Of a stretch of DNA of 64,000 nucleotides, positions 43,718-55,415 are shown piece after piece. Position numbers and translations under genes: made by a program. Below the pieces are notes generated by a model, which did no database searches, was not told the origin of the DNA, and saw only the letters and a program-made list of their open reading frames with translations. How positions within the stretch are numbered: the stretch's first letter is position 1; every line of letters begins with the position of its first letter. The DNA is taken from assembly GCA_963971425.1 (NCBI GenBank), contig OZ020524.1:14697845-14761844 (forward strand). The letters run 5' to 3'. This stretch comes from Bryoerythrophyllum caledonicum. Its lineage: Eukaryota; Streptophyta; Bryopsida; Pottiales; Pottiaceae.

Positions 43718-46459
43718 CACTAAACATCACATTTAGTGTCGTCTACACTAAATACGAACTCTTACACTAAAAGGAAGAATTACAATTAGTGTACCGACAC
43801 AACATTACACTATATGTGAATTGCAGTAAAAATGGGTGGTTTTTTTTTTTACTTGTGCACAATTAGTGTATGAAAAATCTTGCCGCAGTGAATAAAATCA
43901 GCACTATTCAAAGGAGCATAAATCACTCAAAAAGGATCGGAATTACAGTCATGAGATGTTTTTTGACATCTACATTTTCTGTAGATTTCAAAAAACATAT
44001 CATATGTTTAATTTGAAGAAAATATGAGTAAGTTATGGGCATTTCCAGAGTTTGGTGATGTAAATTCAACAAAGTGGCAAAAATGAAGGAACATTTGTAT
44101 AAAAAAGACTAAAATCATAAGACATGCAATATATTGAATAAAATAGGGGTATAAAAATATGTAAGGAAAATGGAAGTAGAATAGTGGAATCATATAAAAA
44201 TGGACTCATACATTAATTTGCCATAGGCAAATTTGGGACTTGTTGTCCTTCAAAATAAGGACGATATTTTGCAATAATTTCCCGAAGGTGGAGAAATAGT
44301 TGCTCAATAGTCCAAGTGCCATCTAAACCTAATGATAAACTGCACCTAATCATGGCCTTTCGGGCATATGAAATATGTTGAGAATCAACCATGCGGTTTA
44401 CATCATCCACGGCATTTGCTGCTAATTGAAGAAAAAATTGCTTACTAGGATTTTGAAGCTTCCGGGACCATTGACCGTCACCACGTGGAGTATTTTGCCA
44501 TGCACTTGCTTGAATAAGCTCGGTTTTTTTTGCCTCCCAACGCTTCGTCCATGCGTCTTTAATTTTTGAAATAATAAACGTGTCGGCGGGTTGGCAAAGG
44601 TGAGTCGCACAAGGAGGTAAGTATCTTAAAATGGTTCTCTTGACCGCTAAAACGGCCACCAACCGAGGGGTTACATTGTGGGCCGTACAATTGTCCACCC
44701 ACACGTATTTTATACGGTTGTGGATGTCCGGTTGGTAAGCCCTAGCTTCCTCAAAATATTGTGGAAACAAATGTTGGTCCATCCACCCTTTGGACCATGT
44801 ACGGTAATTAACACCCGGAATAGAGTCGTCCAAACCTCTAATTGGGTAATTACTGTTTGGATTAGAGAATATCAACATTGGTGCCTCTATGATTGCTCTA
44901 CGGCCTCCGGAAATCCTAACCACCATGGTCATTGCCTCTCCGTCGGCAACAACATCCGCATACTTCACGGAAGTATCTCCACGAAAGCCAAGGGTTTTAC
45001 CATTGTCAACATTAATGGAAAAGTGAGTTTCATCCAAATTTTCCATCAAATTTTCATCAAATTCGCCCGAAAGAAACCCACGGTGTAAAATGCTTAAATG
45101 GAAAGTTGTGTTCATTTCAATGTGTGCCTTTTTTTCCGGACTACAAGTTAGACGACCTCTTTGTGACAATAATACTATACTATAGGCATCCATAAAATGG
45201 GAAATCCATACATTTGTTATTTTCTTTGTTAATAGAACATTGTCCTTAGGGTCGGTTGATTGGGAGTTGTAAGGTGAATCTATCGATAAAAGAATAGAAA
45301 GGGCCAGTTCTATAAGGATGGCGGGAGAGAATTTTACCCCGGAGGTGCGGTACACTTCAAAAGATTGCAGCAGCTTTGGGTATAGCCATTGCACCCAAAG
45401 CGAACGACGGGGCCCTCGTCCTCCGGCAGTTTTGGTGAGAGTCCGCTTTCGGATGCCCATGGTGCTACGCGTGATCTGGGCGGCTTGGAGGTGCGAGCTG
45501 TTTTCTGCTGGGAGGATGCTGTCGCGTAGGTTCCACCAACGGCTAGCGCGGATGAGGTTGGTTCGATGTTGGCCGCGGAAATGCTCTGGAAATGCGGTGA
45601 TGGCACGGGTGGTGAGTCCATGAGTGCCATGGAGCGCGTGGTCCTCCACCATCCACGCCACGACGATCCGTCGTGTTTGGATGGTGGCAACCTGCTGAAC
45701 TGCTCGACGATGTGGGATGGGAGTTACATCTGTGATTTCATACCTAGGGGCGGTTGTGCGGTGGCGTCGTCACTTTGGTCCATGGTGAGCGCGGGCCGAG
45801 GTCAAGCGTCGGTCGCTGGTGTTGTAGGTAGGGCCGTGGTCACGCGTGGTGTCATGGCGGTCTTGAAACCCGTAAGGTTTGGGCTGACCCCCCACAAAGC
45901 CTGTCCAGATTAGTCCGGAAATAATCGCAGGCAGCCCGTCGAAATAGACTCAACACAGGACTGCAAGACTTCGCACGGAATCGGCCACCGGGGAATTATC
46001 CCATATGGTTTGCCACAGCTACAGCCAGCTCCCGCGCAGGTCGGGGTATAAGCCCCCCCCTCCCACACGTAGGAAGTCGAAAATAGAGTTTTTCTTGAAC
46101 CCTGGACTAGGAGCCCTCGTCACCTCAAACCCGAGAATTCTAGTAACCAGCAACTCCTATACCGAATTCCAGTGAACAAACAAGGTGAGAGCTCGAGCTC
46201 AAGAAAGAGATGGAATTATAGGTAGGGTTTCAATGAAGAGAATTAAAGCATGACGGCCGGTAGGCGAATGATTGGGGGTAGGGAGAGGTGGAAAACAAGA
46301 AAAGTCAACATAGAGATTAAATACTTGACTGCTAGTAGGCGGTTGGTGGAGGCATCATCAATGATGTTGGCCGCTAACACTAGTTGTGAACAAGTTCGCA
46401 AATAGTGTAGTTGGGTAATTACACTATTTGTGTGACTACACTAAATGCAATGTTTAGTG
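43718..46459 (-). mobile_element. pogo-like DNA transposon
   Basis: 2,742 bp flanked by TA. The left end CACTAAACATCACATTTAGT is mirrored by the right end (reverse complement CACTAAACATTGCATTTAGT). Both ends carry several further TTAGTGT/ACACTAA motifs. One long minus-strand DDE ORF lies inside. Confidence 0.75.
44213..45661 (-). CDS. pogo-like DDE transposase (DDE_1 family)
   Basis: An intronless ORF of about 482 codons. Acidic motifs in order: NLDETHFSINVDNGKTLGFRG (first Asp; written here as its parts NLDETHF and DNGKTLGFRG), YVWVDNCTAHN (second Asp) and LCQPADTFIISKIKDAW (third Asp), with YLPPCATHLCQP before the last. The middle GVNYRTWSKGWMDQHLFPQY is typical of the larger pogo/Jerky-like group. 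A second frame (45783-45334) starts at ATG 45783 and could be the true N-terminus joined by a one-base shift near 45.45 kb; it has one TAA. There is no obvious CENP-B type helix-turn-helix. The catalytic part looks intact. Confidence 0.75.
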   Translation of the reverse strand: MAWMVEDHALHGTHGLTTRAITAFPEHFRGQHRTNLIRASRWWNLRDSILPAENSSHLQAAQITRSTMGIRKRTLTKTAGGRGPRRSLWVQWLYPKLLQSFEVYRTSGVKFSPAILIELALSILLSIDSPYNSQSTDPKDNVLLTKKITNVWISHFMDAYSIVLLSQRGRLTCSPEKKAHIEMNTTFHLSILHRGFLSGEFDENLMENLDETHFSINVDNGKTLGFRGDTSVKYADVVADGEAMTMVVRISGGRRAIIEAPMLIFSNPNSNYPIRGLDDSIPGVNYRTWSKGWMDQHLFPQYFEEARAYQPDIHNRIKYVWVDNCTAHNVTPRLVAVLAVKRTILRYLPPCATHLCQPADTFIISKIKDAWTKRWEAKKTELIQASAWQNTPRGDGQWSRKLQNPSKQFFLQLAANAVDDVNRMVDSQHISYARKAMIRCSLSLGLDGTWTIEQLFLHLREIIAKYRPYFEGQQVPNLPMAN

Positions 46460-47260
46460 TAGCAAGCTGCACTTGTAATTCACATGCTTCTAGTCCAACA
46501 CATAGCATCAAACGAGGGTGAGAGTAGCGCACTAAGGTGTTGAATTCAGGTGATGGTTCTCGGATTTCAAAATGTGATGTGATGGTCAGGGATTCAAATA
46601 TTTGCAATTACTTAACCCTTAGCGCCCAGGAAGCCCGAAGTGGGACTCCGGAGGTTCTTAAACTCAAGTTGCATGAAATCCATCAGGAATTGGGCTTCGA
46701 GACACAATTAGGCTTCACATGATCGCACTAATCACCGTTCCGAAAAATTAATACTTCAACTACACCTATTAAATAGCACAACTACTGCCGATCGATGTCT
46801 AGCCACGCCATTGATGACCATGTCGGGCTCTTCAACAACCTGAAGGCGGCTCTTACATATTCCTTTAATTTCTAAAAAACTACGGTTAAAACATCATAGT
46901 CTTTGGTTCAAGCAATCTTCTTGGGTCGCTTACCTCGATCTGCAAACTGACGAACTCACAACAAGCTTCTAAGTTCAAGCAGCCGTAGCTTTGTTATGCA
47001 ACATTTCTGTGATGCAATATCCATGATGGCAAGGAATGGGAAGATCCCGCCGTTCAATGATAAGCTCGCATTGCTGTGCAAGCTGAGAGGGAGCATCTAT
47101 CTCGAGAAGATTCTCACAGCGTCAAGTGCATACTTGGATAACCTCCACGGACCATCTTCTCTGGTAGATTAGTTTAGGAGATCACCGAATACTTGTCCAT
47201 GTTGGCCGTGTTTCTGTAAAAGCATGAGGAAAGTTTTATGACTTGTCCTCGCCTTTATTT
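46460..47260. other. Spacer with a possible first exon of the B3 gene
   Basis: Mostly unassigned. An open stretch at about 47030-47170 (plus; ARNGKIPPFNDKLALL) lies just upstream of the B3 exon and could belong to it; no family signature. Confidence 0.3.
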
Positions 47261-47264
47261 TGCA

Positions 47265-48600
47265 GGCGCTGCCGGCTTGGTTCGTGCAAGAGCTCGGAGA
47301 CAAGTTTCAGAAAAACGTTTTTCTCCAAACTGAACTCTCCACGAAACCGTGGAATGTGACTAAAACCGTCTTCCACAAATCTCCATCGGTACGGCAAGTG
47401 AAATTCGCCGGCGGTTGGAAAACTTTCGCTACTTTCCATAGCCTCGTAGTCGGTGACACGGCGATTTTTTGCGCTGACGGCGATATGCGAGTTTGAAGTT
47501 TACATGTTTCCTGGGAATAAAAATCCTAGGAAACTTCCCTACCAGATTACGCTAAAGAAGCGGTCTGATGATTCCGGACTTTCACTGAACAAACCAAAGC
47601 CGTACACCAAGATCGAGCCAGTGTCTGCTGAGGACACAGTGAAGTTGAACAAGACGACAATTGGAGATCAACAACGCGCACATGTCTCTCCTACTTCTAT
47701 ACGAAGCACGTTTTACAGCGACGACATCAAATCGGTAAGCAAGCTCTGATCCTCGAAGACTTAGTCCATGGACGATGTACTTCTTAGCAGACGAAATTAC
47801 AAAACCGAGAGTCTTTAATTAAGAACATTCATGTTTATGCGTTAGCAAACCATGACAGATCCAAATCCTCATGATGAAGAGCTTATCAAGGCGCCAGGCG
47901 CGAGCAATGGAAGACAGCATCCTGGTGGCGAGCCCTACATTTCTAAGGTCCAACAATCCGAAATAAGCTGAATGAATTATTGGCACAGAAGAAGGCAAAA
48001 TTCGAGTCTGCTTATGGCAACAATCCTAAACCTCTACAAAACGAAGACGTGCATCTCCCTGATCCGGTAAACAAGCCGAACGCGTTGGACTTCTCCTCCA
48101 GAGACCACAACAACTCAAACAACGGCCACGACGAGCTAATGGTGCAGTCAGACATCAGTGAAGATGTCCCTCCTTTCGTGGGAAATAATGCAACCCTAAG
48201 CCTTACACTTCCAAAAATGACTGTGAACTTCCCTCTCTCAACCGGATTCCTCAAGCAACACACAGCAAGCAACTTCTATTGACGTGAAGCGCAAGAACAG
48301 CGTGCATGGTAAGACGACTTCAGAAACTCATCTCGTTTGAAAACTAGCAACAAGAAAACCCTAGAAACTCATTTGTGTGCAAATCAGCAAAGTTTCTTCC
48401 TGTTACGCAAGAGATTCCTGTTGTGTTCTGGACGACCTATGGCAGATGCCTCCGCTCTGTCGTCAAGCTCCAAGGAATCCGTGAGGAGTCGCCGGTGCAG
48501 ACCGCTGCATGCTTGCCGCTCATGCTTACATCACACATGAATGCACGTGAAGTGAAATTAGAAGGCAGGGACATTCCTCAGTTTCAAAAAATTCCGTGAG
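47265..48600 (+). pseudogene. REM-type B3-domain gene, decayed
   Basis: After a TTTTGCAG acceptor the frame encodes LPAWFVQELGDKFQKNVFL, then KPWNVTKTVFHKS, VKFAGGWKTFATFHSLVVGD and, after a one-base frame change near 47.48 kb, EFEVYMFPGNKNP. This is the order of a plant B3 DNA-binding domain (REM type): the conserved Trp, GW..F and L..GD positions are all present. A linker follows (47980-48200), then TVNFPLSTGFLKQHTASNFY, which looks like the start of a second B3 domain, cut by a stop at 48282. The rest to 48600 is unclear. A pseudogene is likely. Confidence 0.6.
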
Positions 48601-48867
48601 CGCTGTGGACCACCTTCGGTATTTCAGAAGGGTTTTTCTAAACTATAATGGCGCCATTACAGGTGAGGGCAAGGGTGCTGTGGGTGGGCTGGAGTGGAGC
48701 ATGGGTGGGAAGCGTGACATTATGGGTCTGGGAGATCGCATTGTGGGCGAGGGATGGGCTGGGATGGCGTGGTTTGCCGGGCGATGGGGAATGGATTCCG
48801 AAGGTGGTCCAGACAGGTCTCACTGATTTTTTCATAAATCCAATAATCTGCTCCAATCGAGATCGCA

Positions 48868-49768
48868 TCCCCTAAAAGCCCGTGACGATTCCACACCAAA
48901 ATACTTCAAAATTGTTGATTCTAGTGCAATGAGTATGGAAGGAAACAAAACCTTATATTTATCCTTCTGACCGTAGGATCTTCATAAAGACTTACTGAGT
49001 TACATGTTCACAAAATTTTACTGCACGGATAGAAAGATTATAGTGTTTGAAGTCAAGAAAATGGTTCATTTTCTACCCTGCGTTGAATGGATCAGCAGAC
49101 TTTGACTTCACTTGGTATTAAATTTTTGCACCATACAAGGTCTAAATCTCTCACCATTGTGTTGAGCATGATGTTAGTTCCGTAGACTTCAATTTTTAGA
49201 GGTGCAGAAGGAGTGTAGCATATTCAAAACAAGTGTGCAAGGAATGGAGGGTCAAAAATTGTCAATTCACGATTTATTGTTTTGAGAATTTAATATGTTT
49301 TAGAATGATAATCTAAACGGTCATTAAGAAGGTTTACACCACACATTGTTGTAGAACAAATAAAAAGTGAAAAATATTAAGATCTCTAGGTTTTATGTAA
49401 AAAAGATGAAGTTTTTTCCCCCGCTTGCCTGAAACGTGTAAAAATGTGTTAAAATGTTTTTTTACACTAAAGACAAGAAAAAAAAATTGGCTTTTCTTAA
49501 GAACGTAATATTCTCTACATGTATGGAAAATCTCATTGTCAATAGAGACTTCTAGAAAAATATTGGAGCTGCCTAGAGTCCCCATTTCTAACTTTGAGTG
49601 GTACCAACTTTCAAACCATGAATCCAAAAATAGTAATAAAATATCTCCATGGAGCTCTTATGAGGGAAAATCTAGTATTAGAGTTTCCAAAAAAAAGTTT
49701 TTTTTGAATTTTAGGAACTTGCCCAAAATCCAAAACATACGCCCAACGTACACTTGGGCTCTTAAGGG
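48868..49768. mobile_element. Non-autonomous piggyBac-like repeat, copy 1
   Basis: Starts CCCCTAAAAGCCC and ends GGGCTCTTAAGGG. It matches the copy at 53638-56273 along most of its length (for example GTTTGAAGTCAA, ATCAGCAGACTTTGACTTCA, GTGTAGCATATT, AACTTGCCCAAAATCCAAAA). No transposase inside. Flanking TTAA is degraded (GCAT, TTAT). Confidence 0.6.
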
Positions 49769-49814
49769 TTATGCCATGATTGTTGGTCATTCCTCTGGGA
49801 AGAGTGCATGGTGA

Positions 49815-52684
49815 GCAGGGTTTTTTTTTGGTTTTGGCTGCTTGTGTTGGGCAGCTTCAGCAATTTTGGCTTTGATAGGTTTAGGGAGTAGGAAAACATG
49901 TGGCCATGAATTTACATGAGAGGAAGCAAATTGGCACCTTCGAGCAAAATAAAATTGAATAGACTGGTGATTTTTTTTTTCTCAGATAATGTTTTGGCTA
50001 TTGAGGGTTGTAAACAAAGTGCAATTAAGCACTGACAAAATTTCTCATATCTATGAGAAAGCAATAACATAGAAAATATGGCCTCCACTTGGCGATACAT
50101 GCAATAATCGCCGATTTGGCAACAAAACGAAATACAAGTTAGCGCCACCAATATGGCATAAAACAAAGCTAGGAAAACAACCAAGAAGCGGGGTTGAAGA
50201 CCCCTTGAGGTGGAGTTGCCACATCCAAACCTAAACCTACAGCAGTATCAATAAATCACTAAACTCAACTACGAAATCCAATGACATAAGAAAGATTGCA
50301 ATGCCCACAAGTCCAACATGATGGAGCCTAGACAATGAGGGGTGTTTGCTAGGTGGGAGAGAGAATTTCTATGTCCATATTAACTACAGCCGTCTCCGTA
50401 GTAGGATGTAGGGTTTCTAGTGGCGGTTCAGTCATGGTGCAAGAGAAATCTGAGGAGGAGGCTATTGGGTTTTTGTGTGGAGAGGGAGGGGCGGGACTTG
50501 GTGCACTTCTCTTTGTTTCTGCATAAGATTGGCGGTTGTTGGTTCTGTGGAACCTGGAGAGTTCTTCGGCCCAATCGTCTGAAATTGAGGTGTGTCCCTC
50601 ATAAATATCCTTGGACTGCAATAGATTAATGGCGGGCTGTGAGTACTTCCAAGGCGGGGCGGAGGTCTGTGCTTGCAAGAATTAACAGAGTGTAGTGTTG
50701 CTTCGAAGTTGTTGTTCAGGAGTGCACTCAGGTGCGTTGTTGCGATTCTTACTTTTGAGCTTGGCATGAAGGGCGTCGCTTGTTCCCGGCAAGTACTATC
50801 ATGAGTCTTCTTAAGCCGTTGTGGGGTGACTTGTGGGGTCTCGGAGATCTTCTCGTTTGAGGCTCTTCTCTGTTCTGATTGTCTTCTTTCTTTGTGCATG
50901 AGTGTTGGAGTGAGTGCAGTGCGAGGGGCTGACTTTGCTACTCTCTAGAGTCTTTTTGTTAGTAGGTGCTTGGTCTCTGGTTGTCGGCGTATAAAAGTAG
51001 GGGGGGTTGTATTAGTCATGCAATAGGATTTGGGTTTATGTTGTCTTTGTCTTGGGTTATTGTAGTGTGTGGATAGATTTATTGAGGTTGCCTTGTGGGA
51101 AGAGCATTCAACTGTTGTATTTAGGGCTCGGGGTAGGAGGGCGTTGGGAGGTGAGAGAGAAAGACAGAGGAAGAGGGGGTGTACCTTGTTGATAGGGCTC
51201 ACCTGGCTGGGGGGGTCTTTTGGGTCCTCTGCTGCTGTAGAGGTTGACCCTAGGCTTAGGCCAGATGGTTTGCTCCAGCAAAGGTTTGTATGATGTTGAT
51301 GTAGTATGTATATGTTGACAATGTTGTTGTAGGTTGGTGGAGCTTGTGTGTCTCCTATAAGAAAATTTCCAGCGCTTCCGCGTGGTATGTGTGCACCTGA
51401 GATTCCTGTGACAAACTCTGGATGTATGGCTGTTGGCATTGATAAAGGTGATAGTAGCACTAGGTCTTGGTGAGATGTCTAAATGAGTGAATGCTTGTGT
51501 TGCAGTAATGTTGATAAAAAAAGTGGGGAAGAATAAGAGATAAGAAGAGTAGTGTGCGTTTGCTATGAAGAAAAGAGTAGGGTGAGGTATGGATCACAAT
51601 TATGGTCGATGCTAATGATGATTGATCGGCGGCGTGTTGTAGTGTGCATGGCAACTGCACGCTCTCGAAGTCCTTCTCCAGATTGGTGAGGTAGTAGTTT
51701 TTGGGTCAAGGCTGCCGTTGGAGTAGTGCGTGGACTTGCTGCCTCTATTTTTTAATTCTTGGTTTGTCTAGATCTGAGTTCTGACGGTACATTGTGGGGG
51801 CGTGAGGCCAAGGGCGATGCTCAACACATAAGTTCCCAGCTCTACATACACATTTACGTCGTATCTTGTTTCAGGATCTCATCCTCAATGACGAGGGGTT
51901 GTATGGTCCACTTTGGGAGTGCAAGGCTCACATCTCATATCAACTCACAGGCATCCAACACCTCAATGTGGTTCTCACGTATCCAGCCTCAAAATTGGAA
52001 CCAAACACATCTGAGATCTAGATCTGATAACCTCCGACCTCTTTAAACACTTCGGGTTGTTCCACAAGCATGCATTGATCGCAAATCTAAAGGTTGAGTG
52101 GAGTTGCACAAAGGCGAGCACTTCTTCCTACCCTAAGCTCACAGAAATGCGACTAACTCCCAATGCAGCCTCTATCCAAAAAAAATTGGAGCAGTTGAGC
52201 AAGTCATTTCCCTCCTCCTTGAGCGGTAATGAATTACTACCCGTTGCATAGAATTTATGGATCCGTGTTCTACCTTGTGTTAGGTCATTGCATGCCAAAT
52301 ATTACAAGTAATGGAGGTGTTTAGGATAAGAGAAATGGACTTTAAATGACTAGAATATGAAAAGTAGTTAGTCACTGAGGAAATCAATTCTAATTTTTGA
52401 ATGATAATTTCCTTTTTAGATCTAAAATTTGAACGTCATTTAGGAAGATTATGTCTTCTTCTATTAGAAAGAATTTATTTACAAAAAGAAGTAACATCCT
52501 TAATTTCTTTGCATTTTTAAATAAAAATAATGAAGGTTGCCAAGAATTTACTTTCAATGCTACTCGCCAGAGAAAAGAGCACTATTCAGTTCTACAATGT
52601 ACCATTCAAGTTCTACATAAGTCTATTCAACTCTATAGTACTTTACCCACCATGTTCTACATAAGTCTATTCAACTCTGTAGTA
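49815..52684. other. Unassigned stretch with open frames on both strands
   Basis: Overlapping open frames at 50349-51660 (minus) and 51759-52250 (plus) encode low-complexity or unfamiliar peptides (Ser/Pro/Thr/His-rich). No conserved motif, no splice pattern I trust. I do not call a gene here. Confidence 0.3.
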
Positions 52685-52893
52685 CTTTGCCCACCATGCC
52701 CGCTCTCCCTCTGTGAAATTCAAAACCCTATACTATATAGATTTTTCATTAATTGTGGGATTTTTTAAAAAATGTACTCCTATAAAAGTTTTAGTAATGC
52801 CCACCTACAGTAAAAAATTTAGAGAGGAATGTTATAATTGACACAAGAAGAATCTCAAAAATCCCATGTTTGAAACATTTTGTCCTTTAGGGA
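52685..52893. repeat. Dispersed repeat, copy 2 (piggyBac-like right end)
   Basis: Partner of 42600-42817; ends CCTTTAGGGAG, a diverged form of the same terminus. Confidence 0.4.
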
Positions 52894-53439
52894 GTAAAGG
52901 TAGGGCAGTCTAGCCCTATATTTGTAATCTTTGGCAGCATTTCACAAGATTTGGCAAACTTTACTATTCCATATCAATTGATTTTACAAATTTCCTAGAT
53001 GCAAAAGTTGCCAAATTACCAATATGAATACGTAAATTCTAAACTTATAATAGGAAAACCACATCAAGGATTTGGTATTCTTATTTGTACCCTTATAGAT
53101 AGTAGAGTTCTCCTGAAAGTGAAAAGAGTTACTCTGTATGTCTCCTATTGTATGATCTTGTATATTAGTCATTGGAACCACATGGACAACGTGACTTACC
53201 TTGGGAAAGGTGTGGAGGAACTATTGGTCAACTTTTTGACAAACTTGAGCTTCTTTGCAAAGCCTCGAAGTAAGTAGACGCACATGACGACCATATAGGG
53301 CTTCATCTCCCAAATATGCTCCTTAAAAGTCTGGGTTGGGCTTCTCATGCCCACACCAATTTCACGGTAAAATCTGATGTGGTTCCTAACCAAACCACTT
53401 AGTTACCCTCTTTTGATTTACCTTTTTAACCATGTTGTT

Positions 53440-53610
53440 ACCACAATGTTCCCAATGAGTTCCCAATGAGTTCCCATGTTGTTCCCAATGAGTTCCCAAT
53501 GAGTTCCCATGTTGTTCCCTAGAGTTCCCATCGTGTTCCCAAATGTGCTCCCCAGCGTTTCCCGTTTGCAACGCATTCCCCATGTTCCCAAAGAGTTCCC
53601 AATACATCTA
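53440..53610. repeat. GTTCCCAATGA minisatellite
   Basis: About a dozen units of GTTCCCAATGA / GTTCCCATGTT type, 10-12 bp each, more diverged to the right. Reads as Gly/Asn/Thr/His repeats on minus, but no gene is implied. Confidence 0.7.
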
Positions 53611-54130
53611 CACCTCGGAACCAATTTACATATTTAACCCCTAAAGGACCACGACCACTTTCGCTCTAAAACCAGTCCAAAACTGTCACTGCCAAAAAGA
53701 GACATGAAAATCACATTTTAAAGTGAATTTCGGATTTTCAACCGTAAGATCTTAAAAAAGACTTCATTATGAAGAGGCCGTTAAATTTTGGTTGCAATCC
53801 ACCGCACGGATTGATAGATTTTAGTGTTTGAAGTCAAAACAATGGTTCATTTTCTTCCCTGTGTTGAGTAGATCAGCAGACTTTGACTTCACTTTGTATC
53901 AAATTTTTGCATTGTACAGTGGGGTACAGTTTGCTTACGAATTCTGGCCGCAGTGCAGGACAGTGAAAAAACTGGGAAACTTTGGAATGCAATAACTTGC
54001 TCAAAAATTGACGGATTTTGGAATTTCAAATTGCGTTGGAATGCTAGTGAAGTCTACTTCAATATTACAAAAAGTATATACATAAAAACTTGAAAAATGA
54101 ATAAGCATTTGTATTTTCCTTATACACTAT

Positions 54131-54809
54131 CTACCACCTAGTGCTTCCACCTCTAGCTGAGATCACTGCTTTAATACGATTGGGCATAGTTGAAATGAGG
54201 CATTTCAATTGCTCTAAAGGAACCTCATCCCATACTTTCTGAATGCATTCTATCAATTCTTGCTTATTTTGTGGCATGCTATGGTAACGAAGCCAATCTT
54301 TGAGTATCTTCCAAATGTTCTCAATTGGATTTAAATTAGGTGAGTTTGAAGGCCACTTCAACTTCTTCATGCCATAAGCTAGTCTCCAATTCTCTGCCAA
54401 CTTACTTCGATGAACAGGAGCTCCATCTTCCATGAGAGTGAGGTCATGAGGATTATTGTGCATGAAATAAAACCCGCTCAAAGTGCTTTCATACACATTT
54501 TTCACAAAATGTGCAGTAGTTCTTTCTCCTTGAGGCATAATGACTAATGGGCATTTGTCAAAACTAGTAAATGCACCCCAGGTCATCACAAATGTCCTTC
54601 CAGATTTGAAGGTAGGCGCCAAACATTCTGTCATATACTTTTCGTGAGGTTTGCGCCATACTCGAATTTGACGAGAATTCTTTCCAAGTTCAAATGACGA
54701 TTCATCTGTCCAAATGACCTTGTACCAATCTTGTTCTGTCCAATGCTTATATTTGTGAGCAAATGCTAACCTAGTTGCTTTCTGCACTAGATTGAGGTAT
54801 GGCTTCTTT
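54131..54809 (-). pseudogene. Tc1 (DD34E) transposase, C-terminal part up to the gap
   Basis: Shows VIWTDESSFELG (first Asp), LTLMEDGAPVHRS (second Asp) and SPNLNPIENIWKILK (Glu), with 34 residues between the second Asp and the Glu, the DD34E spacing of Tc1. The N-terminal DNA-binding part lies in or beyond the gap. The visible frame is intact to its stop (GGSTRW), and there is no decay, so the copy is young. Confidence 0.8.
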
Positions 54810-55009
54810 NNNNNNNNNNNNNNNNNNNNNNNNNNNNNNNNNNNNNNNNNNNNNNNNNNNNNNNNNNNNNNNNNNNNNNNNNNNNNNNNNNNNNNNNNNN
54901 NNNNNNNNNNNNNNNNNNNNNNNNNNNNNNNNNNNNNNNNNNNNNNNNNNNNNNNNNNNNNNNNNNNNNNNNNNNNNNNNNNNNNNNNNNNNNNNNNNNN
55001 NNNNNNNNN
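54810..55009. other. Assembly gap
   Basis: Exactly 200 N, a usual placeholder for unknown size. Confidence 0.95.
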
Positions 55010-55415
55010 GCCTCAAGGAGAAAGAACTACTGCACATTTTGTGAAAAATGTGTATGAAAGCACTTTGAGCGGGTTTTATTTCATGCACAATAATCCTCAT
55101 GACCTCACTCTCATGGAAGATGGAGCTCCTGTTCATCGAAGTAAGTTGGCAGAGAATTGGAGACTAGCTTATGGCATGAAGAAGTTGAAGTGGCCTTCAA
55201 ACTCACCTAATTTAAATCCAATTGAGAACATTTGGAAGATACTCAAAGATTGGCTTCGTTACCATAGCATGCCACAAAATAAGCAAGAATTGATAGAATG
55301 CATTCAGAAAGTATGGGATGAGGTTCCTTTAGAGCAATTGAAATGCCTCATTTCAACTATGCCCAATCGTATTAAAGCAGTGATCTCAGCTAGAGGTGGA
55401 AGCACTAGGTGGTAG
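55010..55415 (+). pseudogene. Tc1 transposase, inverted second copy of the C-terminal part
   Basis: Encodes the same residues as 54131-54536 on the opposite strand, from PQGERTTAHF to GGSTRW, with no difference seen. Confidence 0.75.

Noticed and set aside
50349-52251. Protein-coding genes
   Set aside because: Overlapping open frames on both strands, low-complexity products, no motif and no credible splice sites.
53440-53610. CRISPR-like array
   Set aside because: Units are 10-12 bp with no unique spacers; it is a minisatellite in plant DNA.
54792-55415. 207-codon ORF running through the gap
   Set aside because: It is open only because N codons are not stops; the real frame starts after 55009.
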